Positions 1 to 11,340 of a stretch of DNA of 64,000 nucleotides are shown here, in pieces (within the stretch, counting starts at the first letter, position 1; every line of letters begins with the position of its first letter). Location of the stretch: assembly GCA_023213395.1 (NCBI GenBank), contig CM041465.1, positions 80,483,741 through 80,547,740 of the forward strand, in the 5' to 3' direction. The position numbers and the translations under genes were made by a program. The stretch is from Cycas panzhihuaensis (lineage: Eukaryota; Cycadophyta). The notes under the pieces were generated by a model. The model was not told where the DNA came from and ran no database searches. It worked only from the letters and a program-made list of their open reading frames with translations.

Positions 1-512
1 TGGTAACTATTTCAAATCTTCTAACGACACCAACACATCTTAACATTCATTTAACCACCCTTTGTTCTGTTAAAGTATCCCCAAGAGACCTCATCTAGTT
101 GACTATATCCTGCACCTTGGTCATAAACTTGGTTACTGATTTTGTTAGCATCATACATAAGTTCTCAAACTTACTTCTAAGATTTTAGAGCTTGGAGGAT
201 GCAGCTCCTTCATAAATCAACTGAAGTGTGTCCCAAGCTTCTTTTGATTTGGTGGATTCGCTAACATGAGGGAAACACATGGTCTTCTAATGCATAAAAT
301 ATGAGTATGAGAGCCTAGTTGTCCTTTTTGACATTTTCTTTGTAATTGGATTTTTTCACATTAGTTGCATTCTAGCTTAACTTATTATACCCTAATTTCA
401 TAATCTCCCACATCTCGTTAGCTATGAGAATGGGTCTCATCCTCCTAATCCAATTCAAGAAGATGTTTCTATCAAATTTAGTAATAATCATATTACTAAA
501 GCTTGAGGCCAT
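1..512 (-). pseudogene. Copia-I gag (UBN2-type), 5' part, broken, runs off left edge
   Basis: The minus strand opens with an ATG at 512 and reads as the nucleocapsid precursor of a Ty1/copia element. Recognisable stretches are an N-terminal segment with FDRNIFLNWIRRMRPIL, then ALILIFYALEDHVFP, then AWDTLQLIYEGAASSKL and LRSKFENLCMM, matching the plant copia UBN2/gag_pre domain. In-frame stops and at least one frameshift near 265 interrupt it, so no intact protein is made. The rest of gag and all of pol would lie to the left of the window. Domain identity is by eye from conserved spacing; the family call is secure, the exact lineage is not. Confidence 0.85.
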
Positions 513-2467
513 TTTTAGCTAAGGTTTTTTTTTTTTTAATGTGATAAATTAAATGATGCTTACAAGTGTTTGAATTTGAAATTTAAACCAAGTGTTAATA
601 TCCCATATTTTACCCAAAGTTTCCAAAGTAAATTAGTCCGTAATAAGGCTTCTAGGCTCTAAATTTAGGGGTCTCTAAGGGAAAACTTTAGTTGCTATTC
701 AATTTAGTTGTGCATACCTACAAGTGGCAAAATAGGGACCCAATATACTGGTATATGAGCTCAAGGATCAATATACCTCAGTATACTAGTTGCTATAAAG
801 GTTTTTACATTCCCTTGAATTATGAATCCACCTATGTTAGACTTATCCACCTACGTTAGACTTATGCCTAGCGATAGATCTAGTAGTGAAGGTTGCATAA
901 ACCAAGGCACTTACCCTCTTCATGTCTAAACTTAGTCTCTAAACACCAAATAAAGATAGGTTTTTCACCTCATCCTACCACCTAATATACCTTATAGCTA
1001 ATGGCTTTCCTCATCCAATATGATTAGGCCAGTTAGCATATGCATAGTGGTAACTTCATGGGTCCTAACTATTCCCCTTGCAAGGCTAGAAATAAGTATG
1101 ATTGATTCAGGAGTTATCTTTTTTAATGTGATAATATGTTAATTAAGGATTGTGGTCTTACTTAGGGTTTGAAAAGTTCCTTTTATGTAAGAAAATAAAG
1201 TAACTAAAGGAAATAAATCCACTAAGAAAAAGAATAATAAAGAATAAAAAATATAAATAAACTTATATAAAATATAGATATCTTTCAAACTTTTAAAAGA
1301 ATATATGCAATAAACTTTTCTTTAAATCTTACTAAATCAAGTGAATAAAGTAATAAACCTTCTCCTTTTTAAGTAAGCCAAAGAATACTAGATGATATGC
1401 ACACTAGTTTTTTAGCTTGATATGTTGTAAAAAGAAAATAGAGATCTATATGCTCCTTGAATGCTTTAAACAATCTAAAACTAAACTTTAGTTCTTTCAA
1501 TGATAAACAATGATATTTTCAACTAACTTGTAGCTTTTGAAAGTAATAAGGAGCTAAAGCAAAATGAAAACTGACTTCTATGTCAATGTAGAATAAAATA
1601 ACTTCTTTGGCAATGTAAGCAAGATAATAGAAATGACTAATTATCCTTTTAAAAGATAAAGTATCTATATATAAACCTAAAATTTTGAAGTAGGACCTTT
1701 ATTTAATGTGATAAAAATATTAGAAGTAATAAGTATTCAATGAATAGTATATAAAGTAAAGAAATTTAGTATAGATTATACCCAATTATTGAAGGAGCGC
1801 CATTTAGTTTATTAAAAGCTTTAAGTATTAAAGAATTAACTTCTGGCTACAAAATAGCTTTAAAAGTACATACAAGAGCCAACAATAGCTTCAAGAATAG
1901 ATTAGTAGTGATCAATAATATAAGTATAATCCTTTTAAAATAATAAACTACTTAAAGAGTTATAAGAACAAGCCTATCAAGGCTAAATAAGATGCTAATA
2001 TTACTAGCTTCAAACACCTACAAAATGACATAAGATTAAAGTAAAACTCATTCCAATGTGAAGAGTATTAGAAACCCTTTCCAACAAATCCAATCGATCA
2101 AAAAATAGACTCTTGGAGCTAAAGAAATTAATGAATGAATGTGAGGACCCTTTTAAGGGCTTAAAATGGAGCCATGGGGCTTAGATGCTATAAAATTTAG
2201 ACTAAATATTTATAGAATGATATGAAAATAGTCATATATAGATTAAAGATCCCTTAGTGTGTTTCAAGCTAAAGAAACTTAGAAAAAATTACTTTAATAT
2301 TGCTAAAAATAATGAACTAAGTCAAATAGGTTACCTTAACTTCACTAGCTTTGAAAACCAACAAAATAGCTTCAAATCGAGTAAAAAATTATACCAGCAT
2401 GTATAGAATCGAGCCAGCTTTCTAATAGAATAGATAGTTCAAAAAATAGAGATCGTATGCTAGAGTT
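513..2467 (-). other. Copia-I untranslated leader, left half
   Basis: About 2 kb of AT-rich sequence with no credible coding region lies between the Copia-I gag start and the LINE insertion. Together with 8,690-10,055 it forms one leader of about 3.3 kb between primer site and gag. The phrase TTTAATGTGATAA recurs near 536, 1,125 and 1,703, suggesting short internal repeats. That this is leader is inferred from gag on one side and the primer site on the other. Confidence 0.55.
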
Positions 2468-2485
2468 ATTACAGAAAAGGTGAAA
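2468..2485. repeat. LINE target-site duplication, left copy (18 bp)
   Basis: ATTACAGAAAAGGTGAAA is repeated exactly at 8,672-8,689. A perfect 18-bp direct repeat flanking a LINE is the expected product of target-primed reverse transcription, so it fixes both ends of the insertion. Confidence 0.95.
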
Positions 2486-2565
2486 ATCTAGCACCTATGT
2501 GAAGACTACGTGAAGTCACCTGGAGAGAACAGCGTTGGAGCAGGAGAGCCGAACCGCACTAGGGT

Positions 2566-2958
2566 TTGAACGTGGAGACAGGAGATTTCGCCTCGGGGCC
2601 GTGGACGCCATGGCGTCCCCTGAAGTGCTTGGATAGAGCTGAACGGAGGGCGCTTGCTAGTGGTCATGACCTATTCCCTCCTCACACGGAGAAGCAAGAC
2701 AGGCGGCCAGAGAGTTCGGTCACGCTGGGCGAAGGCAATCACGTTTCGAAATTTTCTCTTAAGGAGCGTGATATCAGTCTGAAGGCGCCAGATCTCTTGG
2801 AACTCGGGTCGAGCTTCCAGAATGTGGAGCGCCGCCGCCTTTTCCTAGGGCATACGGATGTGTGGAAGGCAGAGGAAGGCCGTGGCCCTCCCAATCACCT
2901 AACAGCAAGACAATGCACTTTCGGAGAGCCGCTTTCTCGTGGGGAGAGCTGGGATTAA
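2566..2958 (+). CDS. Uncharacterised 130-codon open frame in the LINE 5' region
   Basis: An uninterrupted frame from ATG 2,566 to TAA lies in the first 500 bp of the LINE, upstream of ORF1. I do not recognise a domain: the product is charged and mixed in composition, with no transmembrane segment or cysteine motif. It may be a 5' UTR that happens to be open, a short upstream ORF, or an N-terminal extension of ORF1 lost to a frameshift. It is notable only because every other coding frame of this element is broken. Confidence 0.3.
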   Translation: MNVETGDFASGPWTPWRPLKCLDRAERRALASGHDLFPPHTEKQDRRPESSVTLGEGNHVSKFSLKERDISLKAPDLLELGSSFQNVERRRLFLGHTDVWKAEEGRGPPNHLTARQCTFGEPLSRGESWD

Positions 2959-3062
2959 TGCTCGTTTCTTGGATGCAAACTCCTGAGAGCAGCTTTTGAA
3001 GCGAGATGGTATGCACTTATTCTTGCATGGAGTTTTTTGTCTTGCTTTTGAATTTTTAATAA

Positions 3063-4350
3063 ATGGAATCAGATCATTCTCAATATCAGAACCAGACTCC
3101 TACCCCGACTGGGGGGAAATCTTACCGGGACGCTCCGAAAACAAACGATGAGGAAACTTTTGACCTAACACCCGTGTTCGAGGATAACAAAGCTGCATCA
3201 AGATCCCCCTTGCCTTGGTGGAAAAAACTGAAAAATTATGGGAGAACTGCCTGGTGGGTAGATTCTCAGGCCCAGCACTGTGGTTGGAAGCAATAAGGGC
3301 TTGGACCAAGACAAAATGGAAAACTGGAACCGTGTGGAAGTAATATCGATGCCCAAGGGTCGTGTGCTTTTAAATTTACCTCATTCGAGGACATGTCCAG
3401 CATTTTACTTAGAGCTCCTTGGGTGTTTGGGCGTAAGGCCCTCTCTCTTGTGAAATGGCATAGGGCTTTGATCCCTCGAGCCCTAAACCGACAAGCCCCA
3501 TCTGGATCCAACTTCCGGGTCTTCCTCTTCACCACCGGAATCCCGAGGTTTTAGAGGCATATAAACCGGTGGGGCCTTTATTAGCAATCGACCATGACGA
3601 AGAAGAATAGGAGTGCTCATTAACGCTTGAATTTGTGCTCGCTAGATTAGACAAACTGCATCGGACGATGTCTGGATGGATCTGCCAGATGAGAGATGGG
3701 CACAACTGTTGATCTATGAGTTGGACCACTTTAGATGCTCAACATGCAGAGTGTTGGGGCATCTGCCCCAAAAGTGCTGGTGTGCAATCCTCCAAGGAGG
3801 ACAAGGGAGACAAGGTAGAAGACCGTTGGAATCAATCCCACAGAGATGGGGAGGCGCAGCTTTTCCCAAAGATCTCTGGAAACTATCTGTGCCCCCGATC
3901 TTGGACTTTAACCTGACGAGGAGGATACGCTGCTTGAGGAGGACCCCCAGTCTCCTAGACCTCAGGAGGATTTGGCGAGTGTGGTGGGAGTAGGGGGTCC
4001 TTCCCTCCCCGATGAAGGTCCTCCCAGACGCTCCGGCAAATGTCCATTAAGGCAAGGGAAGTGGTGAAGGCTGGGTCAGCTATGCCCTTGGAGGCTGAAG
4101 GGAATCAGGGGATTGACAGTTTGGTGGTGCCGGCAGAGTCCGGGAGGGCAGCCCCCGAATCATCTCGCCTTGACTCAAGAGGCCCGATGTGGGTCCGAAA
4201 GAAGGTTGGCGACCTCCCTCAGCCGCAAAGAGAAGGATTCTACCGCCTGTAGACCTAGCACCCGTAAAACTCTCAAGGAAGTATTCCTCAAGGCCCAATT
4301 CTCGGATCTAGTACAAGAAAGTGAGATCCCCAAAAGGGGATACTGCAGAG
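3063..4350 (+). pseudogene. LINE ORF1, nucleic-acid-binding Gag-like protein, frameshifted
   Basis: ORF1 of plant L1 elements makes the RNA-binding chaperone that packages the LINE transcript. From the ATG at 3,063 the frame is open for 77 codons, then continues in pieces. A DUF4283-like segment is readable at about 3,350-3,540, with FKFTSFEDMSSILLRAPWVF and ALSLVKWHRALIPRALN. A CCHC zinc knuckle, C-X2-C-X4-H-X4-C (CSTCRVLGHLPQKC), lies at about 3,733-3,775. The remainder to about 4,350 is a low-complexity, proline/serine/arginine-rich tail. Several stops and at least two frameshifts make it non-functional. The start is the first ATG before the recognisable domain and is only probable. Confidence 0.72.
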
Positions 4351-4374
4351 GTCTGGAAACAGAGAAAGAAGCGA

Positions 4375-7300
4375 TGAAAATCTTGACATGGAATATTAGG
4401 GGACTGAATGCCCCCTCGAAACAAAGAATCATCAAAGACATGAGAACCAGACATCAATTGGATCTTGTTTTTCTGTAAGAAACAAAGTTATGCAAGGAAA
4501 ATGGACCGAAGATCCGTAGCAAAATATGGAAGCAAGCGGAAGGGTTAGAGAGGGACTATAGCCAAGGGGTTGGGGGCCTAATGGTGCTCTGGAACCCTTT
4601 GATTTGGTCAGGAGAAACCCTTTTGGTTGAGGACTCCTTCATCTCGGTTCGGTTAACAAACAAAAGTAACAACATTTTGTGGATCGCTACTAATGTCTAT
4701 GGCCCAACTCTCCAAATGTACCAGGAAGAGGCTTTGGGAGAAATTGATAGAGGTTCACAAAGACTGCAAGCTCCCGTGGTTGCTGGCTGGTGATTTCAAC
4801 TCGGCGCTTTCCGGGCGATAAGAGAGGAGGCTTGGAGGGATGGACCTCAGGTATGGAGGATTTTGGTGATTTCATCCATCAAGGGGGGTTGGAGGATGTC
4901 AGTCTCAGGGGGGCATCCTTCACCTGGTCCAACAAGAGGTTGGGAAACAGCCTCATACAAATCAAGCTGGATAGGGTGTTGGTCAACTATGATTGGATGC
5001 GCTGCTTCTCGACTATACCCTAGAGGCATCACGAGGATCAACTCGATCACTTGCCCTTCTTTTGAATTTCTCGACCCGCAAATTCGGCTTGGGCCCCTTT
5101 CAGATTTGAATTAATGTGGCCGCCATCCGGACTGAGAGGGAAGATCGAGGAATGGTGGGATATTGACATAAAGGGTCATGCCATGTATAGATTTTCAAAA
5201 AGTCGGATCAAGTTAAAAGCAAGTTAAGGCCTGGAACAAGGAAGTCTTTCATAGTTTAAATGATCAAAAGGATAAGATTAGCCAGGAGCTGAAAGGCATC
5301 GAGGATCAAATCGAGTAGTGGGGCAGATCATAGGAGCTTCACAAGGTTGAGAAGGAGCTCACAGAGACTTTGGAGGAGATCCTCCAAAGAGAAGAGATTC
5401 ATTGGAGACAAAAATCCAGGGGCCCTTTGGGTCCGAAGGGATAGGAATACTGATTTTTCCATATGACCACAAGAAAGCATAGGGCGAGCAATGTAATCAA
5501 GTTTCTTCATAAGGAAGATGGCTCGGTTGTCGATTCGGGAGAGGACATGAAGGAGATGGCTTGTGATTACTTTAAGAACTTATTCACCGAATCGCCAAAG
5601 TAAACGAGGAAAGGAGGAAAGATTTTCTCAATAATATACCTGTTTGGTGAATGAAGAGCGTAATGCTCAACTCACGCCTCATTTCCCAAGAGGAGGTCAA
5701 GATGGCTCTATTTGGGATGAAAAAGACAAAGCGCTTTGCCTGACGGGTTCCCCCCGGGATTCTTCCAAGAATTCTGGGACATTATCAAGGGGGATCTCAT
5801 GGACGCAATAAAGGAGTTCGAAGTAAATAGAAAGATTCTACAGGAATGGCAGACCACTTTTCTTGTCCTTATCCCCAAAAAGAAGGGAAAATAGGATGGA
5901 GGATTTTCGCCCTATCGACCTCGCAATGTTAAATACAAAATTATAACGAAGGTCTGGTGAATAGGATGAAGAAAATTATGCCAAACATTATCTCGCAGTA
6001 ACCAAGATGGCTTCCTTCGGGGTAGGCAGATTTACGATGGCTACATTGTTGTCCATGAAACTCTCCATTCAGCGGTGGAGAGGAAGGATCCAAAGGATGT
6101 CGGGTCAAGATTGACCTATCGAAAGCTTTCGATAGAGTCTCTGGACCGCTTATTAGATTGCCTTGGTGCTTTTGGTTTTGGGAGACTTGGCGGTCTGGAT
6201 AAAATTATGCATTGCAACCCGCAATTCTCGGTCATCATAAATGGTTCCTCTTCCAAATTTTTCCCGGGATTCAGGGGGTTGAGGCAGGGCGACCCTCTCT
6301 CTCCCTTTCTCGCTTATCACGATGGCTAGCTCCCGGGCGTAATCTGGAGTCTGCTAGAAGGGAGGGAGCTATAAAAGGCATGAAACCGACATCCGGGGTG
6401 GATACGGTGGCCCATCATCAATTCGTGGACGACAATATATTCCTAGGGAGGGCTGCTGTGAGCGAAGCCTCCAAATTTAAAGAGATTCTGGTCCACTTCG
6501 AGGAAGCCACGAACCAAAAGATAAATTTGAATAAGAGCAATGTATTCTTCCTAAATACCCCGGGCCAAGCTCAAGGCAGGATAAGCAGAATCTTAGGGAT
6601 GAGTATCAAAAAACTACCTTCTATTTACCTTGGGCGCCTTCGTTGGGAGAATGACTAAGGACATGTGGAATCCCCTTATCGATAGGATGCAAAAGAAGTT
6701 GGCGGGCTAGAAAGGCGCCCTTCTCAGTTTTGCCGGGAAACTCCAGCTAGTCGCCTCGACGCTGCAGAGTATTCCAGTTTATTGGATGTCTATGTTCCGA
6801 GTTCCGACGGGTATTTCAAACATTATCGAATCTATTTAGAAAAGATTCCTTTGGTCTGGAATGGAGAGTAAAGACAGAATGCACCTGGTTAGCTGGAATA
6901 AAGTCTGCACTCCGAAATGGGCTGGTGGCCTCAACTTGAGAAGGATTCCTCCCTTTAACACAGCTCTTGGGGCTAAGCTGGGGTGGCGATTGCTAAAAGG
7001 GGGCGAGAGACCTTGGGAGAAGATACTTACTAGAAAATATATTCAAGGGGGCTCCCTTATTGAAAACGATGCCTCCTGTGTTGGTTCCATTGTCTGCTAA
7101 GCATCCTTAAAGCATGGAAAATTATAAGTAAAGGATTGAAATGGAGGCTTGGAGATGGAGCCTCCATAAGGTTTTGGGAGGATGCTTGGTGCTGTGACCA
7201 TGCTCTTAAGGACGATCCCGACTTGGTACCTATTATGGAGCCCTGTGTCAGGTTATATGGTACTCAGGTTAAGGATTATTGGGCCGGGAGCGGAAAGCAC

Positions 7301-8518
7301 AAGCGTTGGAAGACTTTGGAGGAAATTCAAGGAGAAAGACTGCAAGAAGGCCTAAATAAGGTTAAAAACATTCTTCAGAAAAACTATATTCCCAGAATGA
7401 TTTCGTCGGATATGGTTGTGTGGCCTTTAGGGTCTGGGATTATACAAGAAACAAGGATATCATTTCCTTTGTTTAAACAGAGGCGATCAGAGGAATCCAA
7501 CCCTTGAAGGGGTTTGGAAGCTCCCTATTATGCCAAAGATAGTAACTTTCTGGTGGACTTGCCTCAAGAATAAAATCCTCACTTTGGATAACCTGAAGAA
7601 GAGAGGCATTGAGCTAGCAAATAGATGCATCCTTTGCTGTGCTGAGGAGGAATCTAGGGACCATATTTTCATTGGATGCGCGTACACTAGAGAGGTCTGG
7701 AGGATGGTCCTCGTGAAATCGAGGTTCTTGGACTTTTTCAAAAGGGACCTTTGACCTTTGGCTAGCCTGGCTTAGCCCATTTAGAAGCAGAACCCTGAGC
7801 TGCATTTGGAAAGTGGCGCTCCCGATCGTGGCTTGGAACATATGGAAAGAAAGGAATCGGCGTATCTTTCAGGATATTGAACGGACGAGATAGCCATCTT
7901 CAATCGAATATCCTCGGATATTAAGGAAAACGCTAACAATGTGAAGGAAAAACGGATTTCGGTTCAGGAGAGCAGGATTCTTAGTAAATGGGGGGTATCT
8001 CCTATTTTTGATACTGAGAGGGTCGAAGCTGTTGGCGACCTCTGACGAGTCTTGGAGTAAAGTTAATTTTGATGGGGCTGCTAAAGGGAATCCTGGGGAA
8101 GCTGGAGGCGGTGGTATCAGAGGGATAGATCTGGCTCCCCCATCTGGGCATTCGCGGACTACTATGAATGTCAGACGAACCATTATGCGGAAATGCAAGC
8201 CATGTTTAGGGCGCTCGACCTAGCAGTTGAGGAGAACCTTCAGCGCTTGATTTTAGAAGGGGATTCAGAAGTGGTGATAAAGACATTGAGAGGAGAGGCC
8301 CTCCCAGGTTGGAGATTCCATGCCCTCTTCAATGATGCCAAAGAGCTCATGAAGGGGCTGGTTGAAGTCCACATAAGGCATACCTACAGAGAAGGAAACA
8401 AACCAGCAGATTTCCTGGCAAATTGGGGGGCTAGGCATCGAGAAGGTCAAGTGTGGAAGAGTGATTTCCCTAGGGAGCTCATGGTTCTGATAGACAAGGA
8501 TATGATTCGCAACAGCTA
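4375..8518 (+). pseudogene. LINE ORF2: endonuclease, reverse transcriptase, zf-RVT, RNase H
   Basis: ORF2 nicks target DNA and copies LINE RNA at the nick. The APE-type endonuclease starts at ATG 4,375 with ILTWNIRGLNAP; the usual QETK is now stop-ETK at about 4,476; GDFN is at about 4,790 and a (S)DHLP-like motif at about 5,045, each in different frames. The reverse transcriptase covers about 5,690-6,650, with GFRGLRQGDPLSPFL at about 6,260-6,310 and the catalytic box as FVDD at about 6,425. A zf-RVT zinc-binding segment (CILC, HIFIGC) is at about 7,530-7,754. An RNase H domain closes the protein. At least ten stops or frameshifts prevent translation. RNase H at the C terminus is a derived trait of some plant L1 lineages. 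Confidence 0.88.
8040..8518 (+). pseudogene. RNase H domain at the end of LINE ORF2
   Basis: The domain would cleave RNA in RNA:DNA hybrids. It reads SWSKVNFDGAAKGNPGEAGG at about 8,050-8,110 (first catalytic Asp in NFDG). After a frameshift come an AEMQA segment (Glu), LILEGDSEVVIKTL at about 8,250 (second Asp) and GNKPADFLANWG at about 8,395 (third Asp). All four carboxylates can therefore be seen, although in two frames. The last 108 codons to TAG 8,518 are intact. It ends about 150 bp before the LINE tail. Confidence 0.85.
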
Positions 8519-8671
8519 GCCGTGGGGCTTGTCCCGGCAGAAAGTATTTCTGGCCTAGACCGTGGGGATGTCACGGTCAAATAATTCATGGTAGCCTACG
8601 GCTCCCCGATGTACTAGGTTGTGGGATCCTGTTCAAACCCACTATAAATTCATTTTATCATACCAAAAAAA
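8519..8671 (+). other. LINE 3' UTR and A-rich tail
   Basis: A short 3' UTR follows the ORF2 stop and ends with TATCATACCAAAAAAA directly against the right target duplication. The run of only seven A residues is short for an L1 tail, which suggests either age or a family with a simple-sequence rather than long poly(A) end. Confidence 0.8.
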
Positions 8672-8689
8672 ATTACAGAAAAGGTGAAA
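8672..8689. repeat. LINE target-site duplication, right copy (18 bp)
   Basis: Exact copy of 2,468-2,485. It marks the 3' boundary of the LINE. Confidence 0.95.
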
Positions 8690-10055
8690 GGACCTCTTTA
8701 TGATTAGTTAAATAAGGGTTGAATGAATAGGTCACTTCGAATGATTAAATCTCAGTAAAAAAGTCCCAAATTTGATAGATGACTAGTCTACACTGTAGCT
8801 CTCTAAAAGATGAATTCAATGGACCCAATTTCACTAAAAACTAATGAGCCAGAGAGAAGATATAGTAGAAAAAGTGATAGTAACCTTTTGAGAAAAAATA
8901 TATAAATAAAACTTTATAATTAAAAAGTGACTAGGCCTTTTAATACGCAGGCTAAAGGTTAAATGAGACCAGGGCCAAATGAATGAAAGGGGCTAAGATT
9001 AAATTTGACCTACCTAAACTTCAAATCACATTATAATATGGTTTAATTTTATTAAACCTTAGAAAAAATAAAAATTAATTGATTGAATGTATTAGTGTGA
9101 ATATTGATGTAATAGAGGCAAATATTGATTGAAAAATTGACGAATACAATTTGAAATCTGATCAAAGATTGGCTTCACTAGATCTACTAAGTAAATTATC
9201 AAGAAAATACTTCAAAAAAAAGATTTTAACATGTAGAAAATAACACACAGATAATGACAGTGTTACACAGCAACGAAGAGTGAATAGAGAGCAAATAGAA
9301 GACACAGAGTAGAAAATTATGCTTTAAATTCATAAATTCATCATGAGATGGCTCCACAGTGGTTATACAGTGAGATCTCTAACTGAAATAGACTAGAACA
9401 GTGAAGAAATATAGCATAAATGATGTACGAATGGAGGACAATCGTGAGATAATGTCAGATGCAAAGAGCACAATATTTTGTGCTTAATATTATCTAAGAT
9501 AGGGTGTAGGGTCTAGGTGCCCAAGATTTTCAAAAAAGATTGAAAAAAGAATGATAAAAATTAAGACAAAATGAAAAAAATAAAATATGATGGTGAGGTT
9601 TTAAAGATCAGAGAGGGTACTTGGTAGTTTGAGGAGGATATCTCCACTTCTAGTGAATGAAATGTCGAATGGATTCCTTTGTTGCAAATATAACTTGACT
9701 ACGATCGAAATGAGTAGTCATTTGATGGGGTTTTGATCACTAGTTTGGAAGCTGGACTGCTCTAAATTTTAGATTGCTCTTTTGTCTCAAAAACTAAACT
9801 AAGAACCACTAAAAAAATGATGAAAAATCTTTGAAAGATTAGTCTTTTTCCTTTCAAATCACAATAACCTACACACAACTGAGTTTGCTACACAAGATCG
9901 AGAGTTAAATGTCTAGATGAAGCATATGTGCATCAAATGGAGGTCGCTCACATTAATATATTAAATATTCCAATGATAAACCTTATTGTAAACTTTAATA
10001 TAAAGGAGAATAATGAAAAAAATATAGTATAAAATTACCATTGATGAAACCATAC
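8690..10055 (-). other. Copia-I untranslated leader, right half
   Basis: AT-rich sequence with no credible ORF, lying between the LINE and the Copia-I primer site. It continues the leader interrupted by the LINE. Near 9,160-9,390 the words AGATCT and ATCTGATC recur, resembling on a smaller scale the repeat-rich leader of Copia-VII. Confidence 0.55.
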
Positions 10056-10067
10056 ACTCTGATACCA
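10056..10067 (-). other. Copia-I primer-binding site (initiator Met tRNA)
   Basis: On the minus strand this reads TGGTATCAGAGT, matching 11 of 12 bases of the plant initiator-Met primer site TGGTATCAGAGC. It lies two bases inside the end of the inferred 5' LTR and gives the strand of Copia-I. Confidence 0.8.
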
Positions 10068-10069
10068 AA

Positions 10070-10231
10070 TGAAGGACAAGGTGTAGAGTTGGACATTCAC
10101 ATTCACTCTACCCATTTTACAAAAAAAATTATGGAGGCAGCAAGTACCTCAACTTGACCTGCACATGATTTTAAATTAATATAAAAAAATAAAATTAATA
10201 AATATGCATGTACCTTAATAGAAGTATGTCA
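10070..10231 (-). repeat. Copia-I 5' LTR (outer boundary uncertain)
   Basis: The inner edge is fixed by the adjacent primer site; the plus-strand text starts TGAAGGACAAGG. The outer edge is placed at a CA near 10,231 only by length and the TG...CA convention. The partner LTR lies outside the window, so it cannot be confirmed here. Confidence 0.4.
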
Positions 10232-10482
10232 ATATATGGGTGGATCCTAGCGGCTATTTTATGGCCCAAAGTGACCTAGGGAGCCCCAAAGGTGGCTTTG
10301 AGGGGCCCTAGGTGTACATTGATAAATGCACATTGGGTGTTATCCCAACATAAGCAATTGATGTTCCTTATAAAGATGCTTATAAAGTGTTTGATATAAT
10401 ACATGATATTAATGACAAATAGGTTGTGTTTGAAGATATACTTGATGTAAATTTTAAAGGAGTTTGTGAAGATGGTCACTTA
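10232..10482. other. Unassigned repeat-like sequence left of the TRIM
   Basis: This stretch has no recognisable gene. Near 10,270-10,315 it contains GGGAGCCCCAAAGG and GAGGGGCCCTAGG, a GC-rich patch with inverted short words. With the TRIM and one ACTTA removed it joins smoothly to 10,813 onward, so both are probably one older element. Confidence 0.35.
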
Positions 10483-10807
10483 TGTTGGAGCATGTGACGT
10501 TAACTATCATGAGAAAGTCCTCTTCCCAAATCACCCTTAGGTTTTTGGCGTAACACCAACATATGAAAAGTGGTATCAGAGTGACCGGGGTTCAAAATTA
10601 GTCCTGTGTACCATGGTAGCACACTCAAAGATACATGAAGGTGTTTACAGGTGGCACCGAGGAACGTCGTGGTGGACATGCATGCCATGTAGATATAGTT
10701 GACTCCTTGTGATGGGGGGAGTGTTGGAGTGCACGATGCTAACTATCATGAGGAAGTCCTCTTCCCAAATTACCCTGGGGCTTTTGGTGTAATGGAAACC
10801 TATTACA
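10483..10807 (+). mobile_element. TRIM/SMART-type miniature LTR retrotransposon, 325 bp
   Basis: A complete miniature LTR element with no coding capacity. LTR1 is 10,483-10,561 (79 bp, TGTTGGAG...ACCAACA). A primer site TGGTATCAGAGT follows at 10,571. The internal part is about 160 bp. A purine tract GATGGGGGGAG at 10,711-10,721 abuts LTR2 at 10,722-10,807 (TGTTGGAG...). The two LTRs share TAACTATCATGAG and AAGTCCTCTTCCCAAAT. The element is flanked by a perfect 5-bp duplication, ACTTA (10,478-10,482 and 10,808-10,812). Such elements move using enzymes of autonomous LTR elements. LTR2 has a slightly longer end, so its last bases are inferred from the duplication. Confidence 0.88.
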
Positions 10808-10812
10808 ACTTA

Positions 10813-11054
10813 TAGGATCTATATCAAAATCAAACTAGACCAGCCATGATGAAGAATCAAGATTTGCACTTACTAGAGCTATTGCATTAAAGACATCATT
10901 ACATGATTAAAAATCAAGTTGAAGATATCATCCTATAATAAATACATCATTACAGGATTGAAGATGAAAATCAAGTTGAAGACATCATATTTAAGACATT
11001 TCTAAGGACAAGGCATTACAAATATATATGACCTAAATTTGCATTAAGGGGGGG
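10813..11054 (+). other. 3' internal end of a plus-strand copia (Copia-II) with short tandem repeat and PPT
   Basis: No ORF is credible. An imperfect repeat of about 50 bp built on ACATCATTACA...ATCAAGTTGAAGA occurs twice between 10,893 and 10,990. The stretch ends in a polypurine tract, TTAAGGGGGGGG (about 11,044-11,054), immediately before an LTR-like sequence. This is what precedes the 3' LTR of a plus-strand copia. Confidence 0.5.
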
Positions 11055-11330
11055 TATTGGAATAGCTTGGTTCATGGTTCCAAAGGCATATTAGTAATGC
11101 ACATATATGTGCAATTATATTTTATTACGTTGGTATTTTATAATGGGTTCCACACACTATCATATCATGTATTATAAATATACACATGTAATGTATCATA
11201 TGATATATTTATTGTAAAGATGTTTTGTTAGTGTTAATTGAAGTAGAGGTACCTTAAAGGTACCATTCTAACCTGAGGTATTTTGTTATGCTTTGCCAAT
11301 ATTATTTTCTATAAGTTTGGTTTCTCAACA
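11055..11330 (+). repeat. Copia-II 3' LTR
   Basis: Starts TATTGGAATAG directly after a polypurine tract and ends TTTCTCAACA, giving imperfect inverted termini. Its 276 bp suit a copia LTR. The first TG has become TA. No second copy was seen in the window. Confidence 0.6.
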
Positions 11331-11340
11331 TTAGAAACCA

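Larger units (their letters stand above)
2486..8671 (+). mobile_element. L1-type LINE, apparently full length, 6.2 kb
   Basis: A complete non-LTR retrotransposon bounded by an 18-bp target duplication. In order it holds a 5' region with an open 130-codon frame, ORF1 (DUF4283-like domain and CCHC knuckle), ORF2 (endonuclease, reverse transcriptase, zf-RVT zinc finger, RNase H), a short 3' UTR and an A-rich tail (TACCAAAAAAA). It is markedly richer in G+C than the flanking leader. Both ORFs carry frameshifts and stops. The C-terminal RNase H places it with plant L1 elements of the RNase H-bearing group. It inserted in the opposite orientation to Copia-I. Confidence 0.93.

Noticed and set aside
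10270-10315. GC-rich palindromic words as a MITE
   Set aside because: No terminal inverted repeats or target duplication could be defined.
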